Assembly (NCBI GenBank): GCA_902492105.1
Contig: CABUKD010000028.1
Span: forward strand, 1 to 28,056
Length of the DNA stretch: 28,056 bases
Source: an uncultured Clostridium sp.
Lineage (GTDB): Bacteria > Bacillota > Clostridia > TANB77 > CAG-508
Direction: 5' to 3'
Both the position numbers and the translations under genes were made by a program. The notes under the pieces are model-generated. The model searched no databases, was not told the origin of the DNA, and worked only from the letters and a program-made list of their open reading frames with translations. Positions 7,131 through 14,609 of this stretch are shown piece by piece (position 1 is the stretch's first letter; each line of letters begins with the position of its first letter).

Positions 7131-8885
7131 TTAAATTATATACTTTTCCCTTTTTTGATAAGTAGTATGTAATAATTCATGTGCTAAATGTCCGCCAGGT
7201 TCCCCCAAAAACTCTCTATAAATTTTTTGTAACACTGGATTTTTATGAGACTCTCTAATTTTGCTTTTTTCGTCTATCGTATACATTGCTGCTGCACGCT
7301 TTGCTCTAACATCTACTGTTTCTCGTATTTTAGCACTTTTTATTGGTTGACCTCCACCCATAATGCATCCTCCTGGGCAGGCCATAATTTCTACAAATTG
7401 GTAATCTGCTTTTCCTGATTTTATTTCTTCCATAATCGTTTTGGCATTTCCAAGTCCATGAGCAACAGCTACTTTAACTTGTTTGTCTCCTATTGGTATG
7501 GTAGCTCTTTTAATTCCTGTTTTTCCCCTTACTTCTTCAAATTCAATTTTTTCCAAAGTTTTTCCTGTTAAGATTTCAGAAACAGTTCTTAATGCCGCTT
7601 CCATTACTCCACCTGTAACACCAAATATAGCACCTGCTCCTGTTGCTTCTCCCATTGGATTGTCAAATTTTTCCTCTTCCAATTCTACAAATTCAATATT
7701 AGCTTGTTTTATCATTCTGGCAAGTTCTCTAGTAGTAATAACGCAGTCTACGTCATAAAGTCCGTTGTCCTTTAATTCTTCTCTTTGACGTTCAAATTTT
7801 TTAGCAATACAAGGCATAACAGAAACTACAAATAATTTTTCTGGATTAATCTTCTGTTTTGCCGCATAATAGGTTTTGATTACTGCTCCAAACATTTCAT
7901 GTGGAGATTTACAACTAGATAGATGTTTTAAATTTTCAGGATAATTCATTTCTATATATCTTACCCATCCTGGACTACAAGAAGTAATCATTGGCAAATG
8001 GTCATTTTTCTGAAATCTTTCTATAAATTCTGTTGCTTCTTCCATAATGGTAAAATCTGCACCAGTATTGGTATCAAACACTTTATCAAAACCCAAACGC
8101 TTTAAAGATGCTACCATTTTACCTGTTACATTTGTTCCTATTGGCATGCCAAATTCTTCTCCTAATGCCACACGTACTGCTGGAGCTGTTTGCACTACTA
8201 CATACGTATCTGGATCTTTTAGTTTTTCCCAAACAATATCAGTATTATCTTTCTCTTGCAATGCTCCTGTTGGACAAGCTTCAATACATTGACCACAAAA
8301 AGTACAATTCACATCATTTAAACTATGGTCTCCCACTGTAGAAATACAAGAAGAAAAACCTCTACCTATTGCATCAATTGCTCCAATTTGTTGCACTCTT
8401 TTACAAGCAGAAACACATCTTCTACATAAAATACATTTATTAAAATCACGTACAATAGCAGGAGAAACATTATCTATTTTATGCTCATTTTTCTCTCCTT
8501 CATAACGTACTCCAGTTACATTAAATTTAATTGCTAAAGCCTGTAATTCACAGTTTCCATTTCTAGTACAAGTTAAACAATCTCTATGGTGATTAGATAA
8601 AATTAAATCTAAAATCATTTTTCTAGCTTCTATTACAGCAGGAGAATGAGTATGTACTACCATTCCTTCTTCTACAGTTTGAATACAGGAAGTAGCAAAA
8701 CCTTTTCTTCCTTCTACTTCGGTAATACACATTCTGCAATCTCCTATAGCATTAATTTCCTTTAAATAGCAAAGTGTCGGAATATCAATATTTGCTTTTC
8801 TAGCTGCTTGCAAAATTGTTGTTCCTTTTGGTACTTCTACTTTTTTATTATCAATTGTTAAATGTATCATTGGTATCTCAGGCAT
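7131..8885 (-). CDS. hydA: NADH-dependent (group A, HydABC-type) [FeFe] hydrogenase catalytic subunit
   Basis: Catalytic subunit of a multimeric [FeFe] hydrogenase that evolves or takes up H2 in the cytosol. Domains in order: a [2Fe-2S] ferredoxin fold (C39, C50, C53, C67), a His-Cys [4Fe-4S] site (H99, C103, C106, C112), two [4Fe-4S] clusters (C151/154/157/161 and C194/197/200/204), then the H-cluster domain. L1 is TSCSPGW (301-307), L2 MPCIAKKFE (357-365), L3 EIMACPGGCIMGGG (499-512); H-cluster cysteines are C303, C359, C503 and C507. The L1 motif has Ser where most standard enzymes have the proton-relay Cys. Length 584 fits the trimeric HydABC class. AAGGAGAG precedes the ATG. Third gene after hydC and hydB, separated from hydB by 188 bp carrying palindromic repeats. 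Confidence 0.95.
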   Translation of the reverse strand: MPEIPMIHLTIDNKKVEVPKGTTILQAARKANIDIPTLCYLKEINAIGDCRMCITEVEGRKGFATSCIQTVEEGMVVHTHSPAVIEARKMILDLILSNHHRDCLTCTRNGNCELQALAIKFNVTGVRYEGEKNEHKIDNVSPAIVRDFNKCILCRRCVSACKRVQQIGAIDAIGRGFSSCISTVGDHSLNDVNCTFCGQCIEACPTGALQEKDNTDIVWEKLKDPDTYVVVQTAPAVRVALGEEFGMPIGTNVTGKMVASLKRLGFDKVFDTNTGADFTIMEEATEFIERFQKNDHLPMITSCSPGWVRYIEMNYPENLKHLSSCKSPHEMFGAVIKTYYAAKQKINPEKLFVVSVMPCIAKKFERQREELKDNGLYDVDCVITTRELARMIKQANIEFVELEEEKFDNPMGEATGAGAIFGVTGGVMEAALRTVSEILTGKTLEKIEFEEVRGKTGIKRATIPIGDKQVKVAVAHGLGNAKTIMEEIKSGKADYQFVEIMACPGGCIMGGGQPIKSAKIRETVDVRAKRAAAMYTIDEKSKIRESHKNPVLQKIYREFLGEPGGHLAHELLHTTYQKREKYII

Positions 8886-8907
8886 TTCTTTTCTCTCCTT
8901 TTTTCAA

Positions 8908-8959
8908 CCATTGGGAACGGTCCTTTTTGGCTGATTTTCAGCCAGAAGGGACACTCCTT
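8908..8959 (-). repeat. 34-bp palindromic repeat cluster, inverted copy (hydB-hydA spacer)
   Basis: Read on the minus strand, one full 34-base unit begins AAGGAGTGTCCCT, contains the dyad GGCTGAAAATCAGCC and ends AAA. It is followed by 18 bases of a second unit (AAGGACCGTTCCCAATGG). The same unit recurs in the opposite orientation at 9017-9072 and at 12982-13071. It lies about 22 bp upstream of the hydA start, so it would be part of the hyd mRNA. Confidence 0.85.
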
Positions 8960-9016
8960 CGTTTTTTTCTTTTTATTTATTGAATTCTATTGCTTTTGGT
9001 CATTTTTTCAGCTCAG

Positions 9017-9072
9017 AAGGACTGTCCCCATTGGTCGATTTTCAGCCAAAAAGGACCGTCCCCAATGGCTGA
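9017..9072 (+). repeat. 34-bp palindromic repeat cluster, direct copy (hydB-hydA spacer)
   Basis: A full unit (9017-9050) starts AAGGACTGTCCCC, continues through a slightly damaged dyad (GGTCGATTTTCAGCC) and ends AAA. A 22-base partial unit (9051-9072, AAGGACCGTCCCCAATGG then CTGA) follows and touches the hydB stop codon. A decayed tail of an earlier unit is visible just before 9017. Together with the inverted cluster at 8908-8959 it makes an inverted pair flanking about 57 bp of T-rich sequence. Confidence 0.87.
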
Positions 9073-9073
9073 A

Positions 9074-10930
9074 TTAGCTAATTGCATGAAATGGACACAT
9101 GGAAATACAAGTTCTACATTTCATACATATTTTTTCATCAATATGATGTGGCTTCCCTGGTTCGCCAGAAATGGCATTTACTGGACAGTTACGTTTGCAA
9201 ATTCCACATCCTTTGCATTTTTCTTCTTGAATTTGAATAATTGCTAATTCTTTACATTCTTTTGTTTTACAATTTTTGTATTTAATATGTTCTAAATATT
9301 CTTCTCTAAAAAATTTTAAGGTGGAAAGTACGGGATTAGGTGCTGCTTTTCCTAATCCACAAATGGCAGTTTTAGGGATAAGGATTGCTAATTCTTCTAA
9401 TCTTTCTAAGTCCTCTAAGTCAGCTCTTCCCTCTGTTATTTTTTGTAGAATTTCTAACATTCTTTTGGTTCCTATTCTACAAGGTGTGCATTTTCCACAA
9501 GATTCTTGCACAGTAAAATCTAAGTAGAATCTGGCTAAATTTACCATACATTTCGTATCATCCATAACAATTAATCCACCAGAACCCATAATAGAGCCCA
9601 TTTCCGCTAGTGCCTCATAATCAATAGGTGTATCTATATGTTCTTTTGGAATACATCCACCAGAAGGTCCTCCTGTTTGTGCAGCTTTAAAATCTCTTCC
9701 ATTAGGAATTCCCCCACCAATATCATAAACGATTTCTCTTAAAGTTGTTCCCATAGGTACTTCTACTAATCCTGTATTTACTACATTACCTCCTAATGCA
9801 AATACTTTAGTTCCTTTTGAAGTTTCTGTACCAATACTTGCATACCAGTCTGCACCATTTAAAATAATTCTAGTGACATTGGCAAATGTTTCTACATTAT
9901 TAATTAAAGTTGGTTTCCACCATAAGCCTTGGTTTGCAGGATAGGGTGGTTTTACCCTTGGTTGTCCACGTTTTCCTTCTATCGATTCTAAAAGAGCTGT
10001 TTCTTCTCCACATACATAAGCTCCTGCACCTAAACGAATTTCTACATCAAAACTAAATTCTGTGCCAAAAATATTATTTCCTAGCAAACCGTATTGTCTT
10101 GCTTGTTTAATGGCAATATCAAATCTGTGAACAGCAATAGGATATTCTGCCCTTACATAAATATACCCTTTGTTAGCACCTATTGCATATCCTGCAATGA
10201 TCATTGACTCTAAAACAGAATGAGGGTCCCCTTCTAAAATGCTTCTATCCATAAAGGCTCCTGGGTCACCTTCATCTGCATTACAAACTACATATTTTTG
10301 CTTGCCTGTAGCCTCTCTTGTTAGCCTCCATTTTTTACCTGTAGGGAAGCCTCCTCCACCTCTGCCTCTTAAGCCAGATTGTTCTATGATATCTATTACT
10401 TCTTCTGGTGACATGGTAAGTAAAACTTTTTCTAAAGCCTTATAGCCATCAAAGGCAATGTATTCTTCTATATTCTCTGGGTCTATTTTTCCGCAATTTT
10501 TAAGGGCAATTCTTTTTTGTTTTTTATAAAAGCTAAGTTCGTCTAATTTTTTTACTTTAGTGCCATCTATTTCTTTGCATAAAAGACGTTCTACTATTTT
10601 ACCTTCTATAATGTGAGTATTGATAATTTCTTCACAATCTTCTGGTGTTACCATGGCATAAAAGGTATCTTCTGGCCTGATAATTACAATAGGTCCTTTT
10701 GCACATAAACCAAAACATCCAGTTTGTATTACACGTACATTTTCTATGTTTTTTTCTTTTAATATTTTTTTTAAGTTTTCAATAATTTGAGGAGATTTAG
10801 AAGAAGTACACCCTGTGCCATGACATACTAAAATATGTTTTTCTTTTGAACCTACTGTATTATTTACTCTAATATCTAGTTCTTTTCTTTTGGTGTCTCT
10901 TATTTCTCTTACTTTTTGTAATGTATTCAT
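9074..10930 (-). CDS. hydB: [FeFe] hydrogenase NADH-binding subunit HydB (NuoF-like)
   Basis: Flavin- and NADH-binding subunit that feeds electrons between NAD(H), ferredoxin and HydA. The 618 residues comprise an N-terminal thioredoxin-like [2Fe-2S] domain (C36, C41, C72, C76) and the NuoF FMN/NAD region with GLRGRGGGGFPTGKKW (186-201) and NADEGDPGAF (217-226). A glycine-rich SLBB region, a [4Fe-4S] site (C478, C481, C484 and C524) and a C-terminal double ferredoxin (C572/575/578/582 and C602/605/608/612) follow. This is the full HydB layout, longer than NuoF. AAGGAGA lies five bases before the ATG. hydC ends 69 bp upstream. The stop codon abuts the 34-bp repeat cluster. Bifurcation is inferred from family knowledge; the order hydC-hydB-hydA supports it. 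Confidence 0.95.
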   Translation of the reverse strand: MNTLQKVREIRDTKRKELDIRVNNTVGSKEKHILVCHGTGCTSSKSPQIIENLKKILKEKNIENVRVIQTGCFGLCAKGPIVIIRPEDTFYAMVTPEDCEEIINTHIIEGKIVERLLCKEIDGTKVKKLDELSFYKKQKRIALKNCGKIDPENIEEYIAFDGYKALEKVLLTMSPEEVIDIIEQSGLRGRGGGGFPTGKKWRLTREATGKQKYVVCNADEGDPGAFMDRSILEGDPHSVLESMIIAGYAIGANKGYIYVRAEYPIAVHRFDIAIKQARQYGLLGNNIFGTEFSFDVEIRLGAGAYVCGEETALLESIEGKRGQPRVKPPYPANQGLWWKPTLINNVETFANVTRIILNGADWYASIGTETSKGTKVFALGGNVVNTGLVEVPMGTTLREIVYDIGGGIPNGRDFKAAQTGGPSGGCIPKEHIDTPIDYEALAEMGSIMGSGGLIVMDDTKCMVNLARFYLDFTVQESCGKCTPCRIGTKRMLEILQKITEGRADLEDLERLEELAILIPKTAICGLGKAAPNPVLSTLKFFREEYLEHIKYKNCKTKECKELAIIQIQEEKCKGCGICKRNCPVNAISGEPGKPHHIDEKICMKCRTCISMCPFHAIS

Positions 10931-10999
10931 TTGTTTCTCCTTCTTTAGGATTATTACTTTATTTCTTTTTGCAAAATACCTTCTTTTATCATAAATAAA

Positions 11000-11515
11000 C
11001 TATTTTTCTTCTTGGTTTGTTTGCTGTAATTTGTCTAAAACCTCATCTAGTTTTTTTACAGTTGCTTTCCCATATACTTCACCATTTACGGTAAATACTG
11101 GTGCGATTCCGCAAGCCCCCACACAACGAGTAGCATCAATAGAAAACAAGCCATCTTTTGTGGTTTCTCCTTCCCCTATTTTTAATCTACTTTTTAACCT
11201 TTCCATAATTTTTTCGGAACCTTTTACAAAACAAGCAGTACCTAGGCAAACAGAAATAGCATATTTTCCCTTTGGCTTTAAGGTAAATCTAGAATAAAAA
11301 GTAATTACTCCATAAATTTCTGCCATTGGAATTGCTAAATACTCTGCAATTTTCTTCTGTGCAAGCAATGGAATATATCCATATTTTACTTGTATATCAT
11401 TTAAAATAGGAATTAAATTGTCTTTTATTTGTGTGTATTGCTCTAAAATCTCTTGTATTTCTTTTTCTAATTTTTGCTCCATACAGCAACTATTCTTTTG
11501 CTTTTTTGGACCCAT
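11000..11515 (-). CDS. hydC: [FeFe] hydrogenase subunit HydC (NuoE-like thioredoxin-fold [2Fe-2S] protein)
   Basis: NuoE-family subunit that carries one [2Fe-2S] cluster and pairs with HydB. The cluster ligands are C90, C95, C131 and C135 in the segments SVCLGTACFVKG and ATRCVGACGIAP. The N-terminal helical half contains LNDIQVKYGYIPLLAQ and AEIYGVITFYSRF, both typical of the family. 171 residues is normal; the first 11 residues (with a CC pair) are a short extra leader. ATG 11515 has AAAGGA seven bases before it; codon 12 is an alternative start. First gene of the hyd operon behind the promoter at 11567-11595. Confidence 0.94.
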   Translation of the reverse strand: MGPKKQKNSCCMEQKLEKEIQEILEQYTQIKDNLIPILNDIQVKYGYIPLLAQKKIAEYLAIPMAEIYGVITFYSRFTLKPKGKYAISVCLGTACFVKGSEKIMERLKSRLKIGEGETTKDGLFSIDATRCVGACGIAPVFTVNGEVYGKATVKKLDEVLDKLQQTNQEEK

Positions 11516-11566
11516 AAATTTTTCCTTTCTTTATTGCTAGTTTCTACTTTTTTGCTTCTTTTGATT

Positions 11567-11595
11567 ATTATATCAAACTATATATTTTTGTACAA
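11567..11595 (-). promoter_or_regulatory. Extended -10 promoter of the hydCBA operon
   Basis: On the minus strand TGATATAAT (extended -10; TATAAT at 11572-11567) lies 17 bases after TTGTAC (11595-11590), a weak -35. The start of transcription would be about 45 bases before hydC. It sits immediately after the terminator of the DUF3048 gene, so the hydrogenase genes form their own transcription unit. Confidence 0.65.
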
Positions 11596-11602
11596 TAATA
11601 TC

Positions 11603-11663
11603 AAAAAACTTTCTTTATTTTCTTATTCGCCTAAAATTGTGCTAATAAGTTATAAAGAAAGTT
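11603..11663 (-). terminator. Rho-independent terminator after the DUF3048 gene
   Basis: AACTTTCTTTAT at 11607-11618 pairs perfectly with ATAAAGAAAGTT at 11652-11663. Inside, CTTATT pairs with AATAAG, giving a long two-part stem. On the minus strand it ends in TTTTTT (11608-11603) and lies about 15 bases after the stop at 11678. Confidence 0.72.
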
Positions 11664-11677
11664 GATTTGTAATATTT

Positions 11678-12847
11678 TTATTTTTCTACAGTTTTCCCTT
11701 TGAATTCCACTTCACTATTGACTGGGCAAATTTGAATAAATGTTTTTCCATCATTTACTTTTAGTTCATTTCCATTCAAGTCTTTGTATATTGTCTTGCC
11801 ACTTCTAGAAGTTTTTTCGCAAGTAATAGGAATTGCTTTTCCATTGGTAATATAATATCCATCTGCTTTTTTTAGATTATATAAAGTTTGTCTTCCATAA
11901 CTATCTATACTTTCATTTTTTACAAAGGTAATAATAATATTTTTGGTAGTAACTTCTTTTTCTGTTTTCCAATCTACTTGCTTTTTATCTCTTGAATATC
12001 TAATATAGGTTTCAGTTTCTGGATCATATTCATATTTTACAGTATTATAAGAAGAGTATGGTATTGTTATTTTCCAAGCATCTTGTATTTGAGAAGTGCT
12101 TTGTGTTTCTTCCTCTTGGTTATTATTTTCATTAACATTACCAGATTGTTCTTGATTTTCTGCTTTTTCTTGTTGTTCTATTTCTTCTATAGAATCCAAC
12201 TCTTGTTCTACCACGTAATTTAGAACTGGATCTTGATGAGTTGTTGTTCGAAATCCTTCTCTTTCTATAATTTTTTCAATATTAGCAGTAGAAGTCACTG
12301 CATTATGTGGAGCATATCTTGAACTATCTCTCCAAAATAAACTTTCACTTTCATAAATTCCATTAATATCTGAAATGGAAAGGCTTTTAATATCTGATTT
12401 TGCTTGTGGACTTTGCCCATAATGTACATAAATTGCATCATTTTCTAAAGCATAATCTAAGAAATAATGTCTTGCACTTCTTAAAGGGCCTATTTTATCT
12501 AAATCTTTTCCCTGCATAACAAGCATTAGCCTAGTTTCTCCGCCCTCTACAATTATTTCGTAAACTAAGTCCGCTTCTAATAATCCAGCTTGTGGCATTG
12601 CATTAATATTATTATCTATCATAAAAGCAATTGGTCTTTCATTTCCTGCAAAAGTAGTGGGCTCTGGAATTTTTTCTTGCTCTTTTATTGTATTTACATT
12701 TCCTACCTGCTTTTGATTTTGACTATCTTGCCAAAATTTAACTGCTAATAATCCACCTGCTACTAAAATTAAAATAATTAAAATGACAACTAAAAGCTTT
12801 ACTCCACCTTTTGTTGTTTTAATACTTTTTGCTCTTGTACTTCTCAT
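11678..12847 (-). CDS. Membrane-anchored DUF3048 domain protein (YerB-like)
   Basis: A 389-residue protein with a short basic cytoplasmic start, one membrane segment (about residues 17-38) and an extracytoplasmic DUF3048 region, the family of Bacillus YerB. Conserved stretches are RPIAFMIDNNINAMPQAGL (72-90), ADLVYEIIVEGGETRLM, GPLRSARHYFLDYA and YAPHNA. The later half has WKTEKEVTTKNIIITFV and a YYITNGKAIPITC segment. A Gln/Glu/Asn-rich low-complexity insert lies at about 218-254. There is no lipobox Cys, so it is an anchored rather than lipid-modified form. Biochemical role of the family is not established; a wall-associated function is inferred. AGGAGGGA precedes the ATG. It ends in the terminator at 11603-11663. 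Confidence 0.85.
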   Translation of the reverse strand: MRSTRAKSIKTTKGGVKLLVVILIILILVAGGLLAVKFWQDSQNQKQVGNVNTIKEQEKIPEPTTFAGNERPIAFMIDNNINAMPQAGLLEADLVYEIIVEGGETRLMLVMQGKDLDKIGPLRSARHYFLDYALENDAIYVHYGQSPQAKSDIKSLSISDINGIYESESLFWRDSSRYAPHNAVTSTANIEKIIEREGFRTTTHQDPVLNYVVEQELDSIEEIEQQEKAENQEQSGNVNENNNQEEETQSTSQIQDAWKITIPYSSYNTVKYEYDPETETYIRYSRDKKQVDWKTEKEVTTKNIIITFVKNESIDSYGRQTLYNLKKADGYYITNGKAIPITCEKTSRSGKTIYKDLNGNELKVNDGKTFIQICPVNSEVEFKGKTVEK

Positions 12848-12896
12848 TTTTCCCTCCTAAATAATTTGTACATATTCTATTTAGCACTGTTGCTTA

Positions 12897-12961
12897 CGTT
12901 TAGTTTAATTTAGTTTTATTTTCTTCGGTTTAGTTTAGTCTGGTCTGGTTTGGTTTTATTT
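12897..12961. repeat. Decayed pentanucleotide tandem repeat
   Basis: Thirteen consecutive five-base units can be laid end to end in one register (CGTTT AGTTT AATTT AGTTT, then further on GGTCT GGTTT GGTTT TATTT). Nearly all fit NNTTT or NNTCT, with one poorer unit (TCTTC) in the middle. It lies between the dgkA-like gene and the DUF3048 gene, next to the 34-bp repeat cluster. Confidence 0.65.
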
Positions 12962-12981
12962 TAAAAAGGTATTCGTTTTTT

Positions 12982-13071
12982 AAGGAGTGTCCCCAATGGC
13001 TGATTTTCGACCAAAAAGGAACGTCCCCAATGGCTGATTTTCAGCCAAGAAGGAACGTCCCTAATGGCTGA
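12982..13071 (+). repeat. 34-bp palindromic repeat cluster at the end of the dgkA-like gene
   Basis: Three units in direct tandem starting at 12982, 13016 and 13050 (the last is 22 bases), each beginning AAGGA(G/A)(T/C)GTCCC(C/T)AATGG. Units 1 and 2 then run through the dyad GGCTGATTTTCAGCC (unit 1 has CGACC). The exact 34-base period matches the clusters at 8908-8959 and 9017-9072. The third unit and part of the second encode, on the minus strand, the last ten codons and stop of the dgkA-like gene. Confidence 0.9.
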
Positions 13072-13943
13072 CATATTCCATATAAAATTAAAACCAATAC
13101 TGTTCCTAAACAAGCACTAAAAATAACTTCTGAAAGTTTATGTTCTTTTGCAGCAATTCTACTTTCTGATAATAAAATAGCCATTACTAATGAAAGCATT
13201 AATATAACAATGTTGTCTGTTAAAAGCCAAATAATGGTGTTTGCTCCAAACGCGATTGTTGCATGTCCACTTGGTACAAATTTAGCATTTAAACCTTTAT
13301 GTTTATTTGTCTTTGCATAAGCAATAAGAGCTAATGCTGCTATCATAACCATAATCATAACTGCAAATGCTAAATGCATTGGTGAATTAGTAACATTTTG
13401 TAAAAAGGTTAAGCCAATATCTGAAATTTTATCAAAGAATAGAAAATAAGCTACGATAATAGCGTTAATAGTAGTAATTACTACTCCTCCTGCTGCTACA
13501 TCTTTTGCGATTTTGGCTTTAGGATGATATACATCCACATAAAGGTCTACTACAGTCTCAATAGCAGTATTTACCATTTCTGCAAAAAGAATAAGAACAA
13601 TAGTAAATAGAAAACATAAAAATTCTGCTCTATCTAAGTTAAAAAAGAGACTAACAATTACTACAATTACCGCAATAATTAATTGCTTTTTTATATTGCT
13701 TTGTGTAGTAGTTGCATAAATGATTCCATTAAAAGCATTTTTCCAAGCATCAATAAAACCATGATTTTTAATTCGTTTGTCTTCTTCTTTTTGATTTTCG
13801 TTATTTTGAGCATTTTTCGTATCTACATATTGTTCTTGACTTTCTTCACTTTTTCTTTTTTCTATTTTTTCTTGGCTTACTTTTTCTTTTTTTGTTTTTT
13901 TATGCTCCTGTTCTTGTTTTTCCTCTTTTCCCTTTGCTTTCAT
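13041..13943 (-). CDS. dgkA: Diacylglycerol/undecaprenol kinase fused to a PAP2-like membrane domain
   Basis: A 300-residue membrane protein in two parts. Residues 1-60 are a very charged Lys/Glu-rich leader. Residues 61-160 match DgkA-type lipid kinases (undecaprenol/diacylglycerol kinase), with the catalytic stretch AEMVNTAIETVVDLYVDVYH (121-140) and KAKIAKDVAAGGV. Residues about 185-290 resemble a PAP2 phosphatase, with PSGHAT (224-229) and SRIAAKEH (261-268), but the usual first phosphatase motif is not clear. Membrane spans lie near 88-100, 108-122, 155-170, 190-209, 230-258 and 274-290. The last ten residues (CQPLGTFLLG) and the TGA are supplied by the 34-bp repeat, so the native C-terminus may have been replaced. 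It starts 11 bp after ybeY, with GGGGAG as ribosome binding site. Confidence 0.88.
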   Translation of the reverse strand: MKAKGKEEKQEQEHKKTKKEKVSQEKIEKRKSEESQEQYVDTKNAQNNENQKEEDKRIKNHGFIDAWKNAFNGIIYATTTQSNIKKQLIIAVIVVIVSLFFNLDRAEFLCFLFTIVLILFAEMVNTAIETVVDLYVDVYHPKAKIAKDVAAGGVVITTINAIIVAYFLFFDKISDIGLTFLQNVTNSPMHLAFAVMIMVMIAALALIAYAKTNKHKGLNAKFVPSGHATIAFGANTIIWLLTDNIVILMLSLVMAILLSESRIAAKEHKLSEVIFSACLGTVLVLILYGICQPLGTFLLG

Positions 13944-13954
13944 GCCTGCTCCCC

Positions 13955-14512
13955 TTATCTTGTAATATTTAATTGTCCTAATACATTTTCTTCTTTTTGC
14001 CTCATAACCTTCTTTTCGTCTTCTAACATATGATCATAACCTCTTAAATGGTAAAATCCATGTACTAACATATAGGCAAATTCTCTTTCAAAACTATGAC
14101 CATATTCTTCTGCTTGTTGTTTTACTCTATCTATAGAAATAATAATATCTCCTAAAATGTCTTGTAATAGTCCATTTTCTATAATTTCATTTTCTAATTT
14201 ATTTTCATCTTCTTGTTGTTTTTTGTCTGTTACTTGTTCTAGACCATTTTCTTTTGTCTTGTTAAATAAATGATCTAGTTCTTCCTTTTCAAACATTGGG
14301 AAGGAAAGCACATCTGTTTCTCGGTCAATATTACGATATTTTTGATTATATTTTCTAATATTTTCAGGATTAGTTAAGGTAACACAAATATAGAAAAGGG
14401 TAGGATCTATTTTTTCTACCTTAAAACAAGTTTGTATAATTTTATCAACAAATTCTTCATATTCTACTTGTTCTGGAATATCTTTCCATACAACTTCTGT
14501 TACACAATTCAT
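13955..14512 (-). CDS. ybeY: Endoribonuclease YbeY (rRNA maturation factor)
   Basis: YbeY is a zinc-dependent single-strand endoribonuclease in 16S rRNA 3' end maturation and ribosome quality control. The metal motif HGFYHLRGYDH (151-161) is complete, with H151, H155 and H161. RETDVLSFPMF (64-74) and LGDIIISIDRVKQQAEEYGHS (about 120-140) are also conserved. At 185 residues it exceeds the usual 150-165 because of an acidic, low-complexity insert at about 76-115 between the two conserved halves. It sits directly before dgkA, the standard Firmicute order. Confidence 0.95.
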   Translation of the reverse strand: MNCVTEVVWKDIPEQVEYEEFVDKIIQTCFKVEKIDPTLFYICVTLTNPENIRKYNQKYRNIDRETDVLSFPMFEKEELDHLFNKTKENGLEQVTDKKQQEDENKLENEIIENGLLQDILGDIIISIDRVKQQAEEYGHSFEREFAYMLVHGFYHLRGYDHMLEDEKKVMRQKEENVLGQLNITR

Positions 14513-14609
14513 TTTAATTCTCCTACCTTTTCTTGTTTTTACTATCTTTCATGTCATTTACTAGTTACTATTTTTCTACTTGCTTTTTGAAATAGATTTC
14601 TAAATAAAG

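Noticed and set aside
8862..9247. Two overlapping plus-strand open frames across the hydB-hydA spacer
   Set aside because: They are translations of the 34-bp repeats and of antisense hydA/hydB, with no ribosome binding site and no recognisable protein.
8908..13071. Possible CRISPR array from the 34-bp repeats
   Set aside because: Tandem units are directly adjacent with no spacers, only two to three units per cluster, and no cas genes are present.
13683..14033. Plus-strand open frame rich in Phe and Leu
   Set aside because: It is the antisense of the Lys/Glu-rich leader of the dgkA-like gene and the end of ybeY.
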